NCBI GenBank assembly: GCA_027625095.1
Contig: JAQBXN010000087.1
Coordinates: 1 to 37,262, forward strand
Length of the DNA: 37,262 bases
Source of the DNA: Planctomycetota bacterium
GTDB taxonomy: Bacteria; Planctomycetota; PUPC01; JACPCR01
Direction of reading: 5' to 3'
Shown: in pieces, positions 17,906 through 25,729 of the stretch
Layout: each line of letters opens with the position of its first letter
Position numbering within the stretch: position 1 is the stretch's first letter
Translations under genes and position numbers: made by a program
The notes under the pieces: generated by a model
The model's database searches: none
What the model was told of the DNA's origin: nothing
What the model saw: the letters and a program-made list of their open reading frames with translations, nothing else

Positions 17906-18271
17906 ATGATCCAAAAAGGTGATCGTGTGATCCTCCTCAAGGACATTACCTACACTGAATCGTTCAATGAAGACGAGGATAAAACTCACAGTTCATTGAA
18001 GGGCGATACAGCGCGTGTCCTTTTGGTAGACAAAAAGAAGAAGAAATTGATTGTCGAAGGCGTAAATATTCGCAAGAAAGCAATTCGGCCAAGCCAGGAC
18101 AATCCTCGTGGCGGCTGGATTTCCAAGGAAATGCCAGTCGACGCCTCAAATGTGATGCTGTATTCGCAGGAATTGGGTCACGGGGTTAGAACGAAAGTAG
18201 TCGTTGAGCAAGGCAAAAAGAAGCGTGTGGATAAAAAAACCGGCACGGAGATCCCGTTCCCGAATGCATAG
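17906..18271 (+). CDS. rplX: 50S ribosomal protein L24 with interrupted KOW motif
   Basis: The 121-residue protein is recognisable by VEGVNIRKKAIRPSQDNPRG and DASNVMLYSQE. The N-terminal KOW motif, normally near SGKDKGKTGKV, is replaced by a longer acidic stretch (DITYTESFNEDEDKTHSSLK) before GDTARVLLVDKKKKK. That is an insertion of roughly 14 residues in the loop that contacts 23S rRNA helices during early 50S assembly. The length is therefore above the usual 100-105. It is directly followed by a tRNA gene 7 nt downstream. Confidence 0.9.
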   Translation: MIQKGDRVILLKDITYTESFNEDEDKTHSSLKGDTARVLLVDKKKKKLIVEGVNIRKKAIRPSQDNPRGGWISKEMPVDASNVMLYSQELGHGVRTKVVVEQGKKKRVDKKTGTEIPFPNA

Positions 18272-18278
18272 AAAATGC

Positions 18279-18352
18279 GGGCGATTAGCTCAGTTGGCTA
18301 GAGCGCTTGCTCGACACGCAAGAGGTCACTGGTTCGAGTCCAGTATCGCCCA
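18279..18352 (+). tRNA. tRNA-Val(GAC), with C at position 33
   Basis: A complete cloverleaf can be drawn. The acceptor is GGGCGAT (18279-18285) with ATCGCCC (18345-18351). The D stem is GCTC/GAGC. The anticodon stem is CTTGC (18306-18310) with GCAAG (18318-18322). The T stem is ACTGG/CCAGT with loop TTCGAGT. The 7-nt anticodon loop is TCGACAC, giving anticodon GAC (Val, codons GUC/GUU). Position 33 is C instead of the nearly invariant U. The discriminator is A and CCA is not encoded (TCA follows). The gene lies within the operon between rplX and rplE, so it must be processed from the ribosomal-protein transcript or carry its own promoter. Confidence 0.92.
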
Positions 18353-18460
18353 TCAGAACGGGAATTAAATTGTTGCCGTTTTTGAAGTTAAATTAAACCC
18401 GTCGGGGGGCATTCCCCGCAGGGGAGAGATTTAGATGGAAATAATCATTGAGAGTTCAAA

Positions 18461-19015
18461 ATGGCTGTAAGGCTTGCACAAAGATACAAAGATGAAATCG
18501 TTCCGATGCTTATGAAAGAGTTCGGACACACCAGCGTGATGTCTGTGCCCCGCGTCATCAAAATAGTGATTAGCATGGGGATTGGTAAAGCACAGGAAGA
18601 TGAGAGCATTATGACTGAGGCGGCGGAAGCTTTGGCCGCTATTACTGGCCAAAAGGCCAAAATCTGTCGAGCCAAGGCGCCGATAGCCGGCTTCCGCCTT
18701 CGCGCTGGCAGTGTCGTGGGTGCCGTCGTCACGCTGCGCCGGGCTCGCATGTATGAATTTCTTGACCGATTGATTACTGTTGCCATGCCACGCATTAAGG
18801 ACTTTCGTGGATTGAATGTGAAATCATTTGATGGGCGAGGCAATTTTAATTTCGGAATCAATGAACAGATTATCTTTCCCGAGATCAATACCGCAAAGTT
18901 GGGGCACACCCTCGGGATGAATATCACTATTGTTACAGCGAACGGCACCGATGAGCAGTCTGATAAACTTTTGACTGCCATGGGCATGCCTTTCGCCAGA
19001 CCAGAACAGAATTAA
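18461..19015 (+). CDS. rplE: 50S ribosomal protein L5
   Basis: The 184-residue protein contacts 5S rRNA and S13 across the subunit bridge. It shows LAQRYKDEIVPMLMKEFG, the family region QKAKICRAKAPIAGFRLRAG, RRARMYEFLDRLITVAMPRI and NFGINEQIIFPEI. Length normal. The 108-nt gap after the tRNA contains a short potential hairpin (CGGGG/CCCCG) but no terminator T-run. Confidence 0.97.
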   Translation: MAVRLAQRYKDEIVPMLMKEFGHTSVMSVPRVIKIVISMGIGKAQEDESIMTEAAEALAAITGQKAKICRAKAPIAGFRLRAGSVVGAVVTLRRARMYEFLDRLITVAMPRIKDFRGLNVKSFDGRGNFNFGINEQIIFPEINTAKLGHTLGMNITIVTANGTDEQSDKLLTAMGMPFARPEQN

Positions 19016-19029
19016 TAGGTACTTAATTT

Positions 19030-19215
19030 ATGGCCAAGACATCCCTGATTGCAAAATCCAAAAAAAAGCCGAAGTTCAGCTCGCGCATCATCTATCGTTG
19101 CCAGCTCTGCGGACGGTCCAGGGCTGTTTATCGCAAGTTCAGGATGTGCCGCCTCTGCTTTCGGAATATTGCAAGCAAAGGTGAAATCCCAGGCGTTCGT
19201 AAGGCCAGTTGGTAA
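19030..19215 (+). CDS. rpsN: 30S ribosomal protein S14, zinc-binding short form
   Basis: The 61-residue protein is the type Z S14, with two CxxC pairs in CQLCGRSRAVYRKFRMCRLC and the C-terminal ASKGEIPGVRKASW. It binds 16S rRNA in the 30S head. The zinc form is common in Gram-positive and many deep-branching bacteria, and differs from the 100-residue E. coli form. Confidence 0.96.
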   Translation: MAKTSLIAKSKKKPKFSSRIIYRCQLCGRSRAVYRKFRMCRLCFRNIASKGEIPGVRKASW

Positions 19216-19232
19216 TTAGAGGAAACTTTCTT

Positions 19233-19631
19233 ATGTCGATGACTGACCCTGTCGCTGATCTCTTGACCCGCATCCGAAACGCACTTAGTGTCCGCAAGGA
19301 TTTTATAGATGTCCCTACGTCGAAACTTAAGAGGGGGGTCGCCGAAGTCCTAAAAAGAGAAGGGTATGTCACCGACATCAAGGCGCTAGATGTTGAAGGA
19401 AAGGGCTTTCTGAGAATCTATCTGAAATATGGTCCGGAAGGAGAGGACATCATTGTCAGTATCCAGAGAGTCAGCCGGCCGGGCCGTCGAGTCTATAAAA
19501 GTTGCGACGGTCTCAAGCCGATTTTGAGAGGAATCGGGATCAGTGTCGTCAGCACCCCACAAGGAGTGCTCTCGGATATTGAATGTCGTGAACGCAATGT
19601 CGGTGGCGAAGTCCTCGCCGAAATCTACTAA
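19233..19631 (+). CDS. rpsH: 30S ribosomal protein S8
   Basis: The 132-residue protein starts MSMTDPVADLLTRIRNAL and ends with the RNA-binding C-terminal domain (GIGISVVSTPQGVLSDIECR, NVGGEVLAEIY). The ATG at 19233 lies 9 nt after gagga; an ATG two codons later is equally plausible. In E. coli, S8 represses the spc operon at the L5 region. Confidence 0.96.
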   Translation: MSMTDPVADLLTRIRNALSVRKDFIDVPTSKLKRGVAEVLKREGYVTDIKALDVEGKGFLRIYLKYGPEGEDIIVSIQRVSRPGRRVYKSCDGLKPILRGIGISVVSTPQGVLSDIECRERNVGGEVLAEIY

Positions 19632-19647
19632 TCGAAGGGGAATGAGT

Positions 19648-20202
19648 ATGTCCCGAGTGGGTAAACAACCTGTCGCTATTACAGATAAAGTCAAAATAAC
19701 CCAGGCTGATTCTGTGCTTACAGTTAAAGGCCCAAAGGGGGCTCTGACTCTTGATATCCATCCCTTAGTGAGTATCGATATTGATGAAGGGGCCAAACAA
19801 GTAAAAGTAATCCCAAGAAATGAGACGGTAAAGGAATGTAAAGCCATTTGGGGGATGACGCGCAGCCTGCTTCAGAATATGGTAACAGGGGTTGTCTCCC
19901 CCTTTGAGAGAAGGCTAGAAGTCGTAGGTATCGGCTACGGAGCATCACTCTCGGGCAATACACTGTCGCTTAGTGTCGGATTTGCAAAGGATGTGAAATT
20001 GCCGGTGCCTGAAGGGATGGAAGTGGTTATCCCAAACCCAAATATGATCCAGCTCAAGTGTGCTGATAAACAGAAAATAGGACACTTCGCGGCAGTTATC
20101 CGCATGACGAAACCGCCCGAACCATACAATGGTAAAGGCATCAAATACGCTGAAGAAGTAATCAAGAGAAAGGCCGGAAAGGCATTCGTCGGTGGTGGTT
20201 AA
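19648..20202 (+). CDS. rplF: 50S ribosomal protein L6
   Basis: The 184-residue protein starts MSRVGKQPVAITDKVKI and contains two L6 folds, ending in KPPEPYNGKGIKYAEEVIKR. It lies near the factor-binding site. The ATG at 19648 is supported by aagggg 7 nt upstream. The ATG at 19642 is too close to that site. Confidence 0.96.
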   Translation: MSRVGKQPVAITDKVKITQADSVLTVKGPKGALTLDIHPLVSIDIDEGAKQVKVIPRNETVKECKAIWGMTRSLLQNMVTGVVSPFERRLEVVGIGYGASLSGNTLSLSVGFAKDVKLPVPEGMEVVIPNPNMIQLKCADKQKIGHFAAVIRMTKPPEPYNGKGIKYAEEVIKRKAGKAFVGGG

Positions 20203-20228
20203 TTTATAAAAAACTGATCGATAGAAAA

Positions 20229-20603
20229 ATGAAAGCTCAGGTTCAAAAAAGTAAAAGATTGGCACGTCGCAAGTTCAGTGTGCGTAAGAAGGTGAAGGGG
20301 ACGAATGAGAGGCCTCGCGTCAGCGTTGCCCGTTCACTCCAACATATATCGTGTCAACTGATCGATGACGAAGCCGGTATCACAATCTTTGGATTGAGCA
20401 CGCAGTCCGTAAGTTTTAAGGAAGCTTACAAGGGCGGCGGCGCGGGCAATATTTCTGCCAGTAAATTGCTTGGTGAGCTTATTGCCAAGGGGGCAGTTGA
20501 GAAAGGCCTCACTTCTGTCGTATTTGATAGAAATGGACTGCGTTACCACGGCAGAATTAAAGCGCTGGCCGATTCCATGCGAGAACACGGACTAAAACTT
20601 TAA
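20229..20603 (+). CDS. rplR: 50S ribosomal protein L18
   Basis: The 124-residue 5S rRNA-binding protein shows RKFSVRKKVKGTNERPRVSV, SLQHISCQLIDDEAG and the C-terminal FDRNGLRYHGRIKALADSMR. Normal length and position between rplF and rpsE. Confidence 0.96.
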   Translation: MKAQVQKSKRLARRKFSVRKKVKGTNERPRVSVARSLQHISCQLIDDEAGITIFGLSTQSVSFKEAYKGGGAGNISASKLLGELIAKGAVEKGLTSVVFDRNGLRYHGRIKALADSMREHGLKL

Positions 20604-20619
20604 GGAACGGAAACCAACA

Positions 20620-21132
20620 ATGGGTGCAAAGCAAGAATACCACCAGGATCCCGAGGTCATTGAGAATGTGATCAAGATTTATCGGTGTGCAGCCGTGGCA
20701 AAGGGCGGTCGGCGTTTTAGTTTTTCCGCTCTGGTCGTCGTTGGCGATGGTAGAGGGCGCGTTGGAATTGGTTATGGCAAGGCCAATGAGGTCCCGTCTG
20801 CCGTCGAAAAAGCCATGAAAGATGCGCGAAGGAATCAGGTCAAGGTGACTATTCTTAACGAGACAATTCCTCATGAAATAGTTGGCCGATACGGCTCGGC
20901 TAGAATCATTCTTGCCCCCGCAGGTCCAGGTACAGGTATCATTGCCGGCGGTGCGGTTCGAGCCGTGCTTCAGGCCGCAGGAGTCGGTAATATTCTGACT
21001 AAATCTCATCGGACAGCTAATCCGAAGAATCTCGCCAGGGCTACGTTGGATGGCCTGGTTAAATGCCGATCTCTAGCGCAGGTCGAAAAGCTGCGAGGTC
21101 GGAATCTTACTGCCACTGGACAGACGAGTTAA
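20620..21132 (+). CDS. rpsE: 30S ribosomal protein S5
   Basis: The 170-residue protein shows VAKGGRRFSFSALVVVGDG, the GRVGIGYGKANEVPSAVEKA segment, and PAGPGTGIIAGGAVRAVLQA of the C-terminal domain. It forms part of the mRNA entry site. It is followed after only 2 nt by rplO; rpmD (L30), usual at this place, is absent. Confidence 0.97.
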   Translation: MGAKQEYHQDPEVIENVIKIYRCAAVAKGGRRFSFSALVVVGDGRGRVGIGYGKANEVPSAVEKAMKDARRNQVKVTILNETIPHEIVGRYGSARIILAPAGPGTGIIAGGAVRAVLQAAGVGNILTKSHRTANPKNLARATLDGLVKCRSLAQVEKLRGRNLTATGQTS

Positions 21133-21134
21133 AT

Positions 21135-21371
21135 ATGGATCTGAGTCAATATAAACGAACAGAACACAAACGGAAGACCCGTAAACGAGTTGGACGCGGA
21201 CTGGGTTCAGGTTGTGGTAAGACCTGTGGACGCGGCCAGAAAGGCTTGGGTGCACGCTCTGGAACGGGTGTAGCCATCTGGTTTGAGGGTGGTCAGATGC
21301 CACTGTTCCGCAAATTACCCAAGAGAGGTTTCAGCAACAAACGCTTTCAGAAAAAAGCTAAGAAGTTTTAG
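21135..21371 (+). CDS. rplO: 50S ribosomal protein L15, N-terminal half only
   Basis: The 78-residue protein matches only the N-terminal part of L15: RKRVGRGLGSGCGKTCGRGQ, KGLGARSGTGVAIWFEGGQM and PLFRKLPKRGFSNKRFQKKA. It then stops at TAG (21369-21371). L15 is normally about 145 residues, with a C-terminal globular domain ending near an AAGG-type motif. Only 44 nt separate this stop from secY, and readthrough gives just a few unrelated residues before another stop, so a simple frameshift does not explain the loss. The N-terminal Gly/Arg-rich extension that threads into 23S rRNA is kept. The ATG at 21135 is chosen because upstream in-frame starts lie inside rpsE. Whether the missing domain is encoded elsewhere cannot be seen. 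Confidence 0.9.
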   Translation: MDLSQYKRTEHKRKTRKRVGRGLGSGCGKTCGRGQKGLGARSGTGVAIWFEGGQMPLFRKLPKRGFSNKRFQKKAKKF

Positions 21372-21415
21372 GAGTTTTGTAAGGTGGCTTCATTCAAGCC
21401 GCCAGCCACATAAAG

Positions 21416-22837
21416 ATGTTCACCTTATTTACAAGGTTTTATTCCAGCTTCATGGATATGTTTCGTATCCAGGAACTGCGAAACAAACTCCTCTTTACCA
21501 TGGCATTGCTGACCGTTTATCGGATTGGCTCGTTTATTCCTTTGCCGGGAATTGATACCGAAGCTGTTACCAAGCTCTTTGAAAAATTAGCAGGTGGTTC
21601 ACCTGGAATGGCCAAGCTCGTAACGCTGGTCAACATGTTCGCCGGGGGGGCTATCCAAAGGTGTACTATTTTTGCCTTGGGCATTATGCCCTATATCAGT
21701 GCTTCAATTATTTTTCAGTTACTGACATCTGTCTGGCAACCGTTAAAGAAGCTTTCAAATGAAGGGGAGGCCGGTCGCAAAAAGATCAACCAGTATACCC
21801 GATACTTCACAGTTATTCTGAGTCTGTTCCAAGCAACCTTTATTGTTCGCTGGCTTGCCTCGGATGCACAGGAAATCGTTTCCGACAGCATCTTGCCTGA
21901 CACTTGGGGACATTTCTTCGTTGGCGTGCTCGCCCTTACGGCAGGCACGACGTTTCTGATGTGGCTGGGTGAGCAGATTACTGAAAAAGGAATCGGCAAC
22001 GGCATCTCACTAATAATCATGGCTGGTATCATCAGCGGGATGCCAAACGCGGTGATTCAAGGCTTGAGGGAATTTGTTCCCGAAATGGTGCCGGAAACTG
22101 GCGAAGGTATTGGTATTGCAAAAGTTATCGGGCTAACCGCTCTTTATGTTGCGATAGTCGCAGGAATTGTAGTCATTACCCAGGGACACCGTCGGATCAC
22201 TGTTCAGCAGGCCAAACAAACCCGAGGCCGCAAAGTCTGGGGTGGGCAGCGTACTTACATGCCAATTAGAGTAAACCATGCGGGTGTTATTCCGATTATT
22301 TTCTCCGCATCGCTACTCAGCTTTCCCAGTATGTTCTTGGGCTTCATGAGAGGTCGATTCGCCGAGTGGAACACGATAGATGCGTTTGTCAGCTATCTTC
22401 AGTATGCCATGGGCAGCGGAGAATTTGTATACCTCACGGTATATGTGCTGATGACTATATTCTTTTGTTATTTCTGGACTTCAATAACCTTCCAACCGGT
22501 CGAAGTTGCTGAGAGAATGAAAGAGAATGGATCATTCCTCCCGGGGGTTCGTCCGGGACGAAGGACTGCTGACGCCCTTGAGAAAATCATGGAACGCATC
22601 ACCCTTGCGGGCTCATCATTTCTTTCCTTCATAGCGATTATGCCGATGATACTGTCCGCCAGTTTGGGAATGGATGAGTACACTGCTCATTTCTATGGTG
22701 GAACGGGTCTTCTGATTGTGGTTGGGGTAGCGCTTGATATAGTGCAAAAAATTGAAACTCAAATGATGATGAGACACTACGAAGGATTTATGAAAGGGAA
22801 AGGACGGATTAAGGGCCGGGGCCCGCGTCCACGCTAA
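21416..22837 (+). CDS. secY: Protein translocase subunit SecY
   Basis: The 473-residue polytopic membrane protein is the core channel of the Sec translocon, partnered by SecE and SecG (not in this window). Typical segments are RIGSFIPLPGID at TM1, MFAGGAIQRCTIFALGIMPY at the plug/TM2 region, GIGNGISLIIMAGI, and the cytoplasmic loop PIRVNHAGVIPIIF. It ends basic (GRIKGRGPRPR). The exact start is uncertain: ATG at 21416 has no clear ribosome binding site, and 21452 or 21458 would give a shorter N-terminus. The usual adk and map genes do not follow; infA starts 12 nt downstream. Confidence 0.95.
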   Translation: MFTLFTRFYSSFMDMFRIQELRNKLLFTMALLTVYRIGSFIPLPGIDTEAVTKLFEKLAGGSPGMAKLVTLVNMFAGGAIQRCTIFALGIMPYISASIIFQLLTSVWQPLKKLSNEGEAGRKKINQYTRYFTVILSLFQATFIVRWLASDAQEIVSDSILPDTWGHFFVGVLALTAGTTFLMWLGEQITEKGIGNGISLIIMAGIISGMPNAVIQGLREFVPEMVPETGEGIGIAKVIGLTALYVAIVAGIVVITQGHRRITVQQAKQTRGRKVWGGQRTYMPIRVNHAGVIPIIFSASLLSFPSMFLGFMRGRFAEWNTIDAFVSYLQYAMGSGEFVYLTVYVLMTIFFCYFWTSITFQPVEVAERMKENGSFLPGVRPGRRTADALEKIMERITLAGSSFLSFIAIMPMILSASLGMDEYTAHFYGGTGLLIVVGVALDIVQKIETQMMMRHYEGFMKGKGRIKGRGPRPR

Positions 22838-22849
22838 GAACAGACATAT

Positions 22850-23077
22850 ATGGCCAAAGAAGAATCAATTCGAATTGAAGGTGTTGTTAAAGAATCACTA
22901 CCTAATGCAAGATTTAGGGTAGAGATGGAAGGAGGGCACTTGGTCATGGCCCATGTTTCAGGAAAGATGAGGATGCACTTCATCAAAATATTGCCCGGAG
23001 ATAAAGTCACCGTTGAAGTCTCACCGTATGACCTTACAAAGGGCCGAATTGTTTACAGAGGAGATGCAAGAGCATGA
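22850..23077 (+). CDS. infA: Translation initiation factor IF-1
   Basis: The 75-residue OB-fold protein (EGVVKESLPNARFRVEMEGG, HVSGKMRMHFIKILPGDKV, LTKGRIVYR) binds the 30S A site during initiation. Its stop overlaps the rpmJ ATG (ATGA at 23074-23077), so the two are translationally coupled. Confidence 0.97.
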   Translation: MAKEESIRIEGVVKESLPNARFRVEMEGGHLVMAHVSGKMRMHFIKILPGDKVTVEVSPYDLTKGRIVYRGDARA

Positions 23078-23187
23078 AAGTTAAGGCATCCGTACGTCGC
23101 GTCTGTGAAAATTGCAAAATTATCCGCAGGAAAGGTGTTGTCCGAGTGATATGCACCAATCCAAGACATAAACAGAAGCAGGGATAA
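23074..23187 (+). CDS. rpmJ: 50S ribosomal protein L36
   Basis: The 37-residue protein begins MKVKASVRRVCENCKIIR and ends NPRHKQKQG. It carries the zinc-ribbon ligands CENC, a third Cys (VICTN) and His (PRH), so it is the zinc-binding form. It overlaps the infA stop by 4 nt and is followed by a good ribosome binding site (aaggag) for rpsM. Confidence 0.96.
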   Translation: MKVKASVRRVCENCKIIRRKGVVRVICTNPRHKQKQG

Positions 23188-23196
23188 GGAGAACAT

Positions 23197-23583
23197 ATGC
23201 CACGTCTGCAAGGTGTTGATATTCCGAATGACAAGAGAATCGACGTTTCTATTACCTATATTTATGGAATTGGCCGTGCTGTTGCAAAGGCCATTCTTAA
23301 GGAAGCTGGTATTCCAGGTGAAACTCGCGCAAGCGACCTTTCCGAAGATGAAATCAGCCGTTTAGCTGGGATCATCGAGAACAACTACATCGTCGAAGGT
23401 GAGCTGAGACGATCGGTGCAGCAGAATGTGGCTCGGCTTCGTGACATTGGTTGCTATCGCGGCCTCCGACATCGCCGCGGCCTACCGGTCCGAGGCCAAC
23501 GAACCAGAACCAATGCGCGAACCCGCAAGGGCCCAAGGAGGGCCACCTCAGTAAAGAGGGGCGTCAAAGAAGCGCGCGGTTAA
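23197..23583 (+). CDS. rpsM: 30S ribosomal protein S13
   Basis: The 128-residue protein shows LQGVDIPNDKRIDVSITYIY with GIGRAVAKAILKEAG, and the basic C-terminus GLRHRRGLPVRGQRTRTNAR. It contacts tRNA and L5 in the head of the 30S subunit. The alpha-operon order (rpsM, rpsK, rpsD, rpoA, rplQ) follows as in E. coli. Confidence 0.97.
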   Translation: MPRLQGVDIPNDKRIDVSITYIYGIGRAVAKAILKEAGIPGETRASDLSEDEISRLAGIIENNYIVEGELRRSVQQNVARLRDIGCYRGLRHRRGLPVRGQRTRTNARTRKGPRRATSVKRGVKEARG

Positions 23584-23611
23584 TTAGTAACTAAATCAGC
23601 AATTTAACAAA

Positions 23612-23989
23612 ATGGCAAAAGCTAAGAAGAAAATTCGACGAAACGTATCGCAGGGCGTTGCTCATATCCTGGCAACCTTCAATAATACGCTGGTGACCAT
23701 TACTGATGTGAACGGCGCAACGTTATGCTGGGATAGTGCTGGTACTGCGGGTTATTCTGGTTCAAGAAAGAGCACCCCGTTCGCTGCCCAGCGTGCGGCG
23801 GAGTCGTGCGCGAGAAAAGCACAAAAATTTGGAGTGAAACAGCTCGAGGTCAAAGTCAAAGGGGCAGGTAGCGGCAGAGAATCCGCTATCCGCTCTTTGC
23901 AAGCCGCAGGGCTTGAAATAAGGTCTATCGAAGATGTCACTCCACTGCCGCATAACGGCTGCAGGCCCCGAAAGAAAAGACGAGTCTAA
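23612..23989 (+). CDS. rpsK: 30S ribosomal protein S11
   Basis: The 125-residue protein shows GVAHILATFNNTLVTITDVN, SAGTAGYSGSRKSTPFAAQR and the end VTPLPHNGCRPRKKRRV. It forms part of the platform near the E-site mRNA. Normal length. Confidence 0.97.
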   Translation: MAKAKKKIRRNVSQGVAHILATFNNTLVTITDVNGATLCWDSAGTAGYSGSRKSTPFAAQRAAESCARKAQKFGVKQLEVKVKGAGSGRESAIRSLQAAGLEIRSIEDVTPLPHNGCRPRKKRRV

Positions 23990-24006
23990 ATTACGGAGAA
24001 CTACCA

Positions 24007-24639
24007 TTGGCTAGATTATTAGGACCCAAGTGCAGGCTTTGCCGAAGAGAAGGCGTAAAGCTCTACCTCAAAGGAGCTCGTTGCGACTCACCGAAGTGTG
24101 CTATTGTTAAAAGAGACTACCCGCCTGGTATGCACGGCTGGCGACGAGGGAAGTTCTCTGACTACGGCATCCGCATCCGTGAGAAACAGCGCCTAAAGCG
24201 TTTTTATGGCGTGCTTGAAAGGCAGTTTCGCCGTTATTTTGAAATGGCCTCCAAAGGTAGAGGTAATACAGGTGAAAAATTGCTTACTCTACTTGAGCGA
24301 CGCCTGGATAATGTTATCTACCGCACCGGATTTGCACAATCCCGGGCACAGGCGCGCCAGTTGATCGCTCATGGGCATGTTCTTGTAAACGGCAAGAAAC
24401 ATTCAGCGTCATCCACACTGATTTGTATGGACGATGTTATTCTTCCGGGCAACAAAGAGAAGTCTGCGGGGACAATTAGATCTAGTGTCGATGTTACGCA
24501 AGGCAGGATTCTGCCTTCTTGGGTTGAGTTCGATGCGGAAAAGCTCCAGATTAAAATTATAGGATTGCCTACGAGCGAAGAGGTCAAGGAAGTCCTGCCT
24601 ATTCGCGAGCAACTCATTGTAGAAATTAGCTCGAGGTAA
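24007..24639 (+). CDS. rpsD: 30S ribosomal protein S4, zinc-finger form
   Basis: The 210-residue primary 16S-binding protein starts at TTG (24007) after cggaga. The N-terminus keeps four cysteines (CRLCRREG, then ARCDSPKC) typical of zinc-binding S4. The S4 RNA-binding domain follows as LERRLDNVIYRTGFAQSRAQ, LIAHGHVLVNG. The C-terminal WVEFDAEKLQIKI and VLPIREQLIVEISSR are usual. In E. coli S4 autoregulates the alpha operon; no pseudoknot target could be verified here. Confidence 0.96.
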   Translation: MARLLGPKCRLCRREGVKLYLKGARCDSPKCAIVKRDYPPGMHGWRRGKFSDYGIRIREKQRLKRFYGVLERQFRRYFEMASKGRGNTGEKLLTLLERRLDNVIYRTGFAQSRAQARQLIAHGHVLVNGKKHSASSTLICMDDVILPGNKEKSAGTIRSSVDVTQGRILPSWVEFDAEKLQIKIIGLPTSEEVKEVLPIREQLIVEISSR

Positions 24640-24722
24640 TGGTTTGCTCCGCCCGGCGGAGATACGATATTTTCCTGCCCAATAGTGGCACATTTTGAAT
24701 CCTCATATAAGCGAGACTGGAT

Positions 24723-25700
24723 ATGCGTATCAGGTGGAGAGGTCTTGAGCTTCCAACACGTGTGATTTGTGAAGACGAGACCCAGACAAACAGCTATGGT
24801 AAATTTATTGCCGAACCTTTCGAGAGAGGATATGGGGTTACCGTTGGCAACAGCCTGCGCCGTGTTCTCCTTTCTTCACTTGAAGGTGCAGCCGTTGTGG
24901 CTTTCAAGATTGCTGGAATCCAGCATGAATTTTCAAGCCTTGATGGCGTCCTTGAAGACGTCACCGATATTGCTCTGAATCTTAAGAAGCTCCTGGTTCA
25001 GGTTCATTCCGAGGAACCAAAGACTCTCAAGATCGAGCTTAACAAAAAGGGCCCCGTAACAGGGGCAGACATCCAGTGCGATGCCGACACCGAAGTAATC
25101 AGCAAGGATCTTCACATTGCTACTCTTACGGACAATGTACCTTTCAGTATGGAGATCGAGGTCAAGAAGGGCCGAGGTTACGTTACTGCCGAGGAGAACC
25201 AGAGGGAGCCTGAAGTCATCGGGCGCATTGCCATTGACTCCAGTTTCACACCTGTTCGGCGCGTGCGCTATCGCACGGAAGATACTCGTGTTGGTCAGCG
25301 TACCAACTATGATCGCCTGCTACTTGAGGTGTGGACAGATGGAACGCTGACTCCGGAACTTGCGCTTGTCGAAGCCAGCAAGATCCTTCGCAAGCACCTC
25401 GACCCCTTCGTCCAGTACTTCGAACTCGGTCACGAGCTTAAGGCCGGGCAGATGCCTGCAATCGAAGAGTCCGCTGGTGACTGGGACGATGTTCCTCCCG
25501 GACATGAGGTGAGTATCCATGAGCTTAACATTCCCGCTCGAGCACAGAATTGCCTCGCTGCTGAGAATATTCGTACATTGGGCGATCTCATTCTGCGTAG
25601 TGAAGAAGAATTGCTACAACTGAAGAATTTTGGAAAGGCATCGCTGGACGAGATTATGGTTGAGCTCAGTAACCGTGGGCTTTCTCTGGCAGATGCTTAG
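24723..25700 (+). CDS. rpoA: DNA-directed RNA polymerase subunit alpha
   Basis: The 325-residue protein has an N-terminal assembly domain (FIAEPFERGYGVTVGNSLRR, VLLSSLEGAAVVAFKI, EFSSLDGVLEDVTDI). After an acidic linker comes the C-terminal DNA/activator-binding domain (ELNIPARAQNCLAAENIRTL, LLQLKNFGKASLDEIMVELS). The Arg of PARAQNCL corresponds to the UP-element contact Arg265 of E. coli. Length typical (about 330). Confidence 0.97.
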   Translation: MRIRWRGLELPTRVICEDETQTNSYGKFIAEPFERGYGVTVGNSLRRVLLSSLEGAAVVAFKIAGIQHEFSSLDGVLEDVTDIALNLKKLLVQVHSEEPKTLKIELNKKGPVTGADIQCDADTEVISKDLHIATLTDNVPFSMEIEVKKGRGYVTAEENQREPEVIGRIAIDSSFTPVRRVRYRTEDTRVGQRTNYDRLLLEVWTDGTLTPELALVEASKILRKHLDPFVQYFELGHELKAGQMPAIEESAGDWDDVPPGHEVSIHELNIPARAQNCLAAENIRTLGDLILRSEEELLQLKNFGKASLDEIMVELSNRGLSLADA

Positions 25701-25729
25701 ATTTAAGACAATCTGAAGACAGGTAAACC

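Noticed and set aside
21363..21416. A frameshift hiding the rest of L15
   Set aside because: The 44-nt gap to secY is too short in any frame to encode the missing domain.
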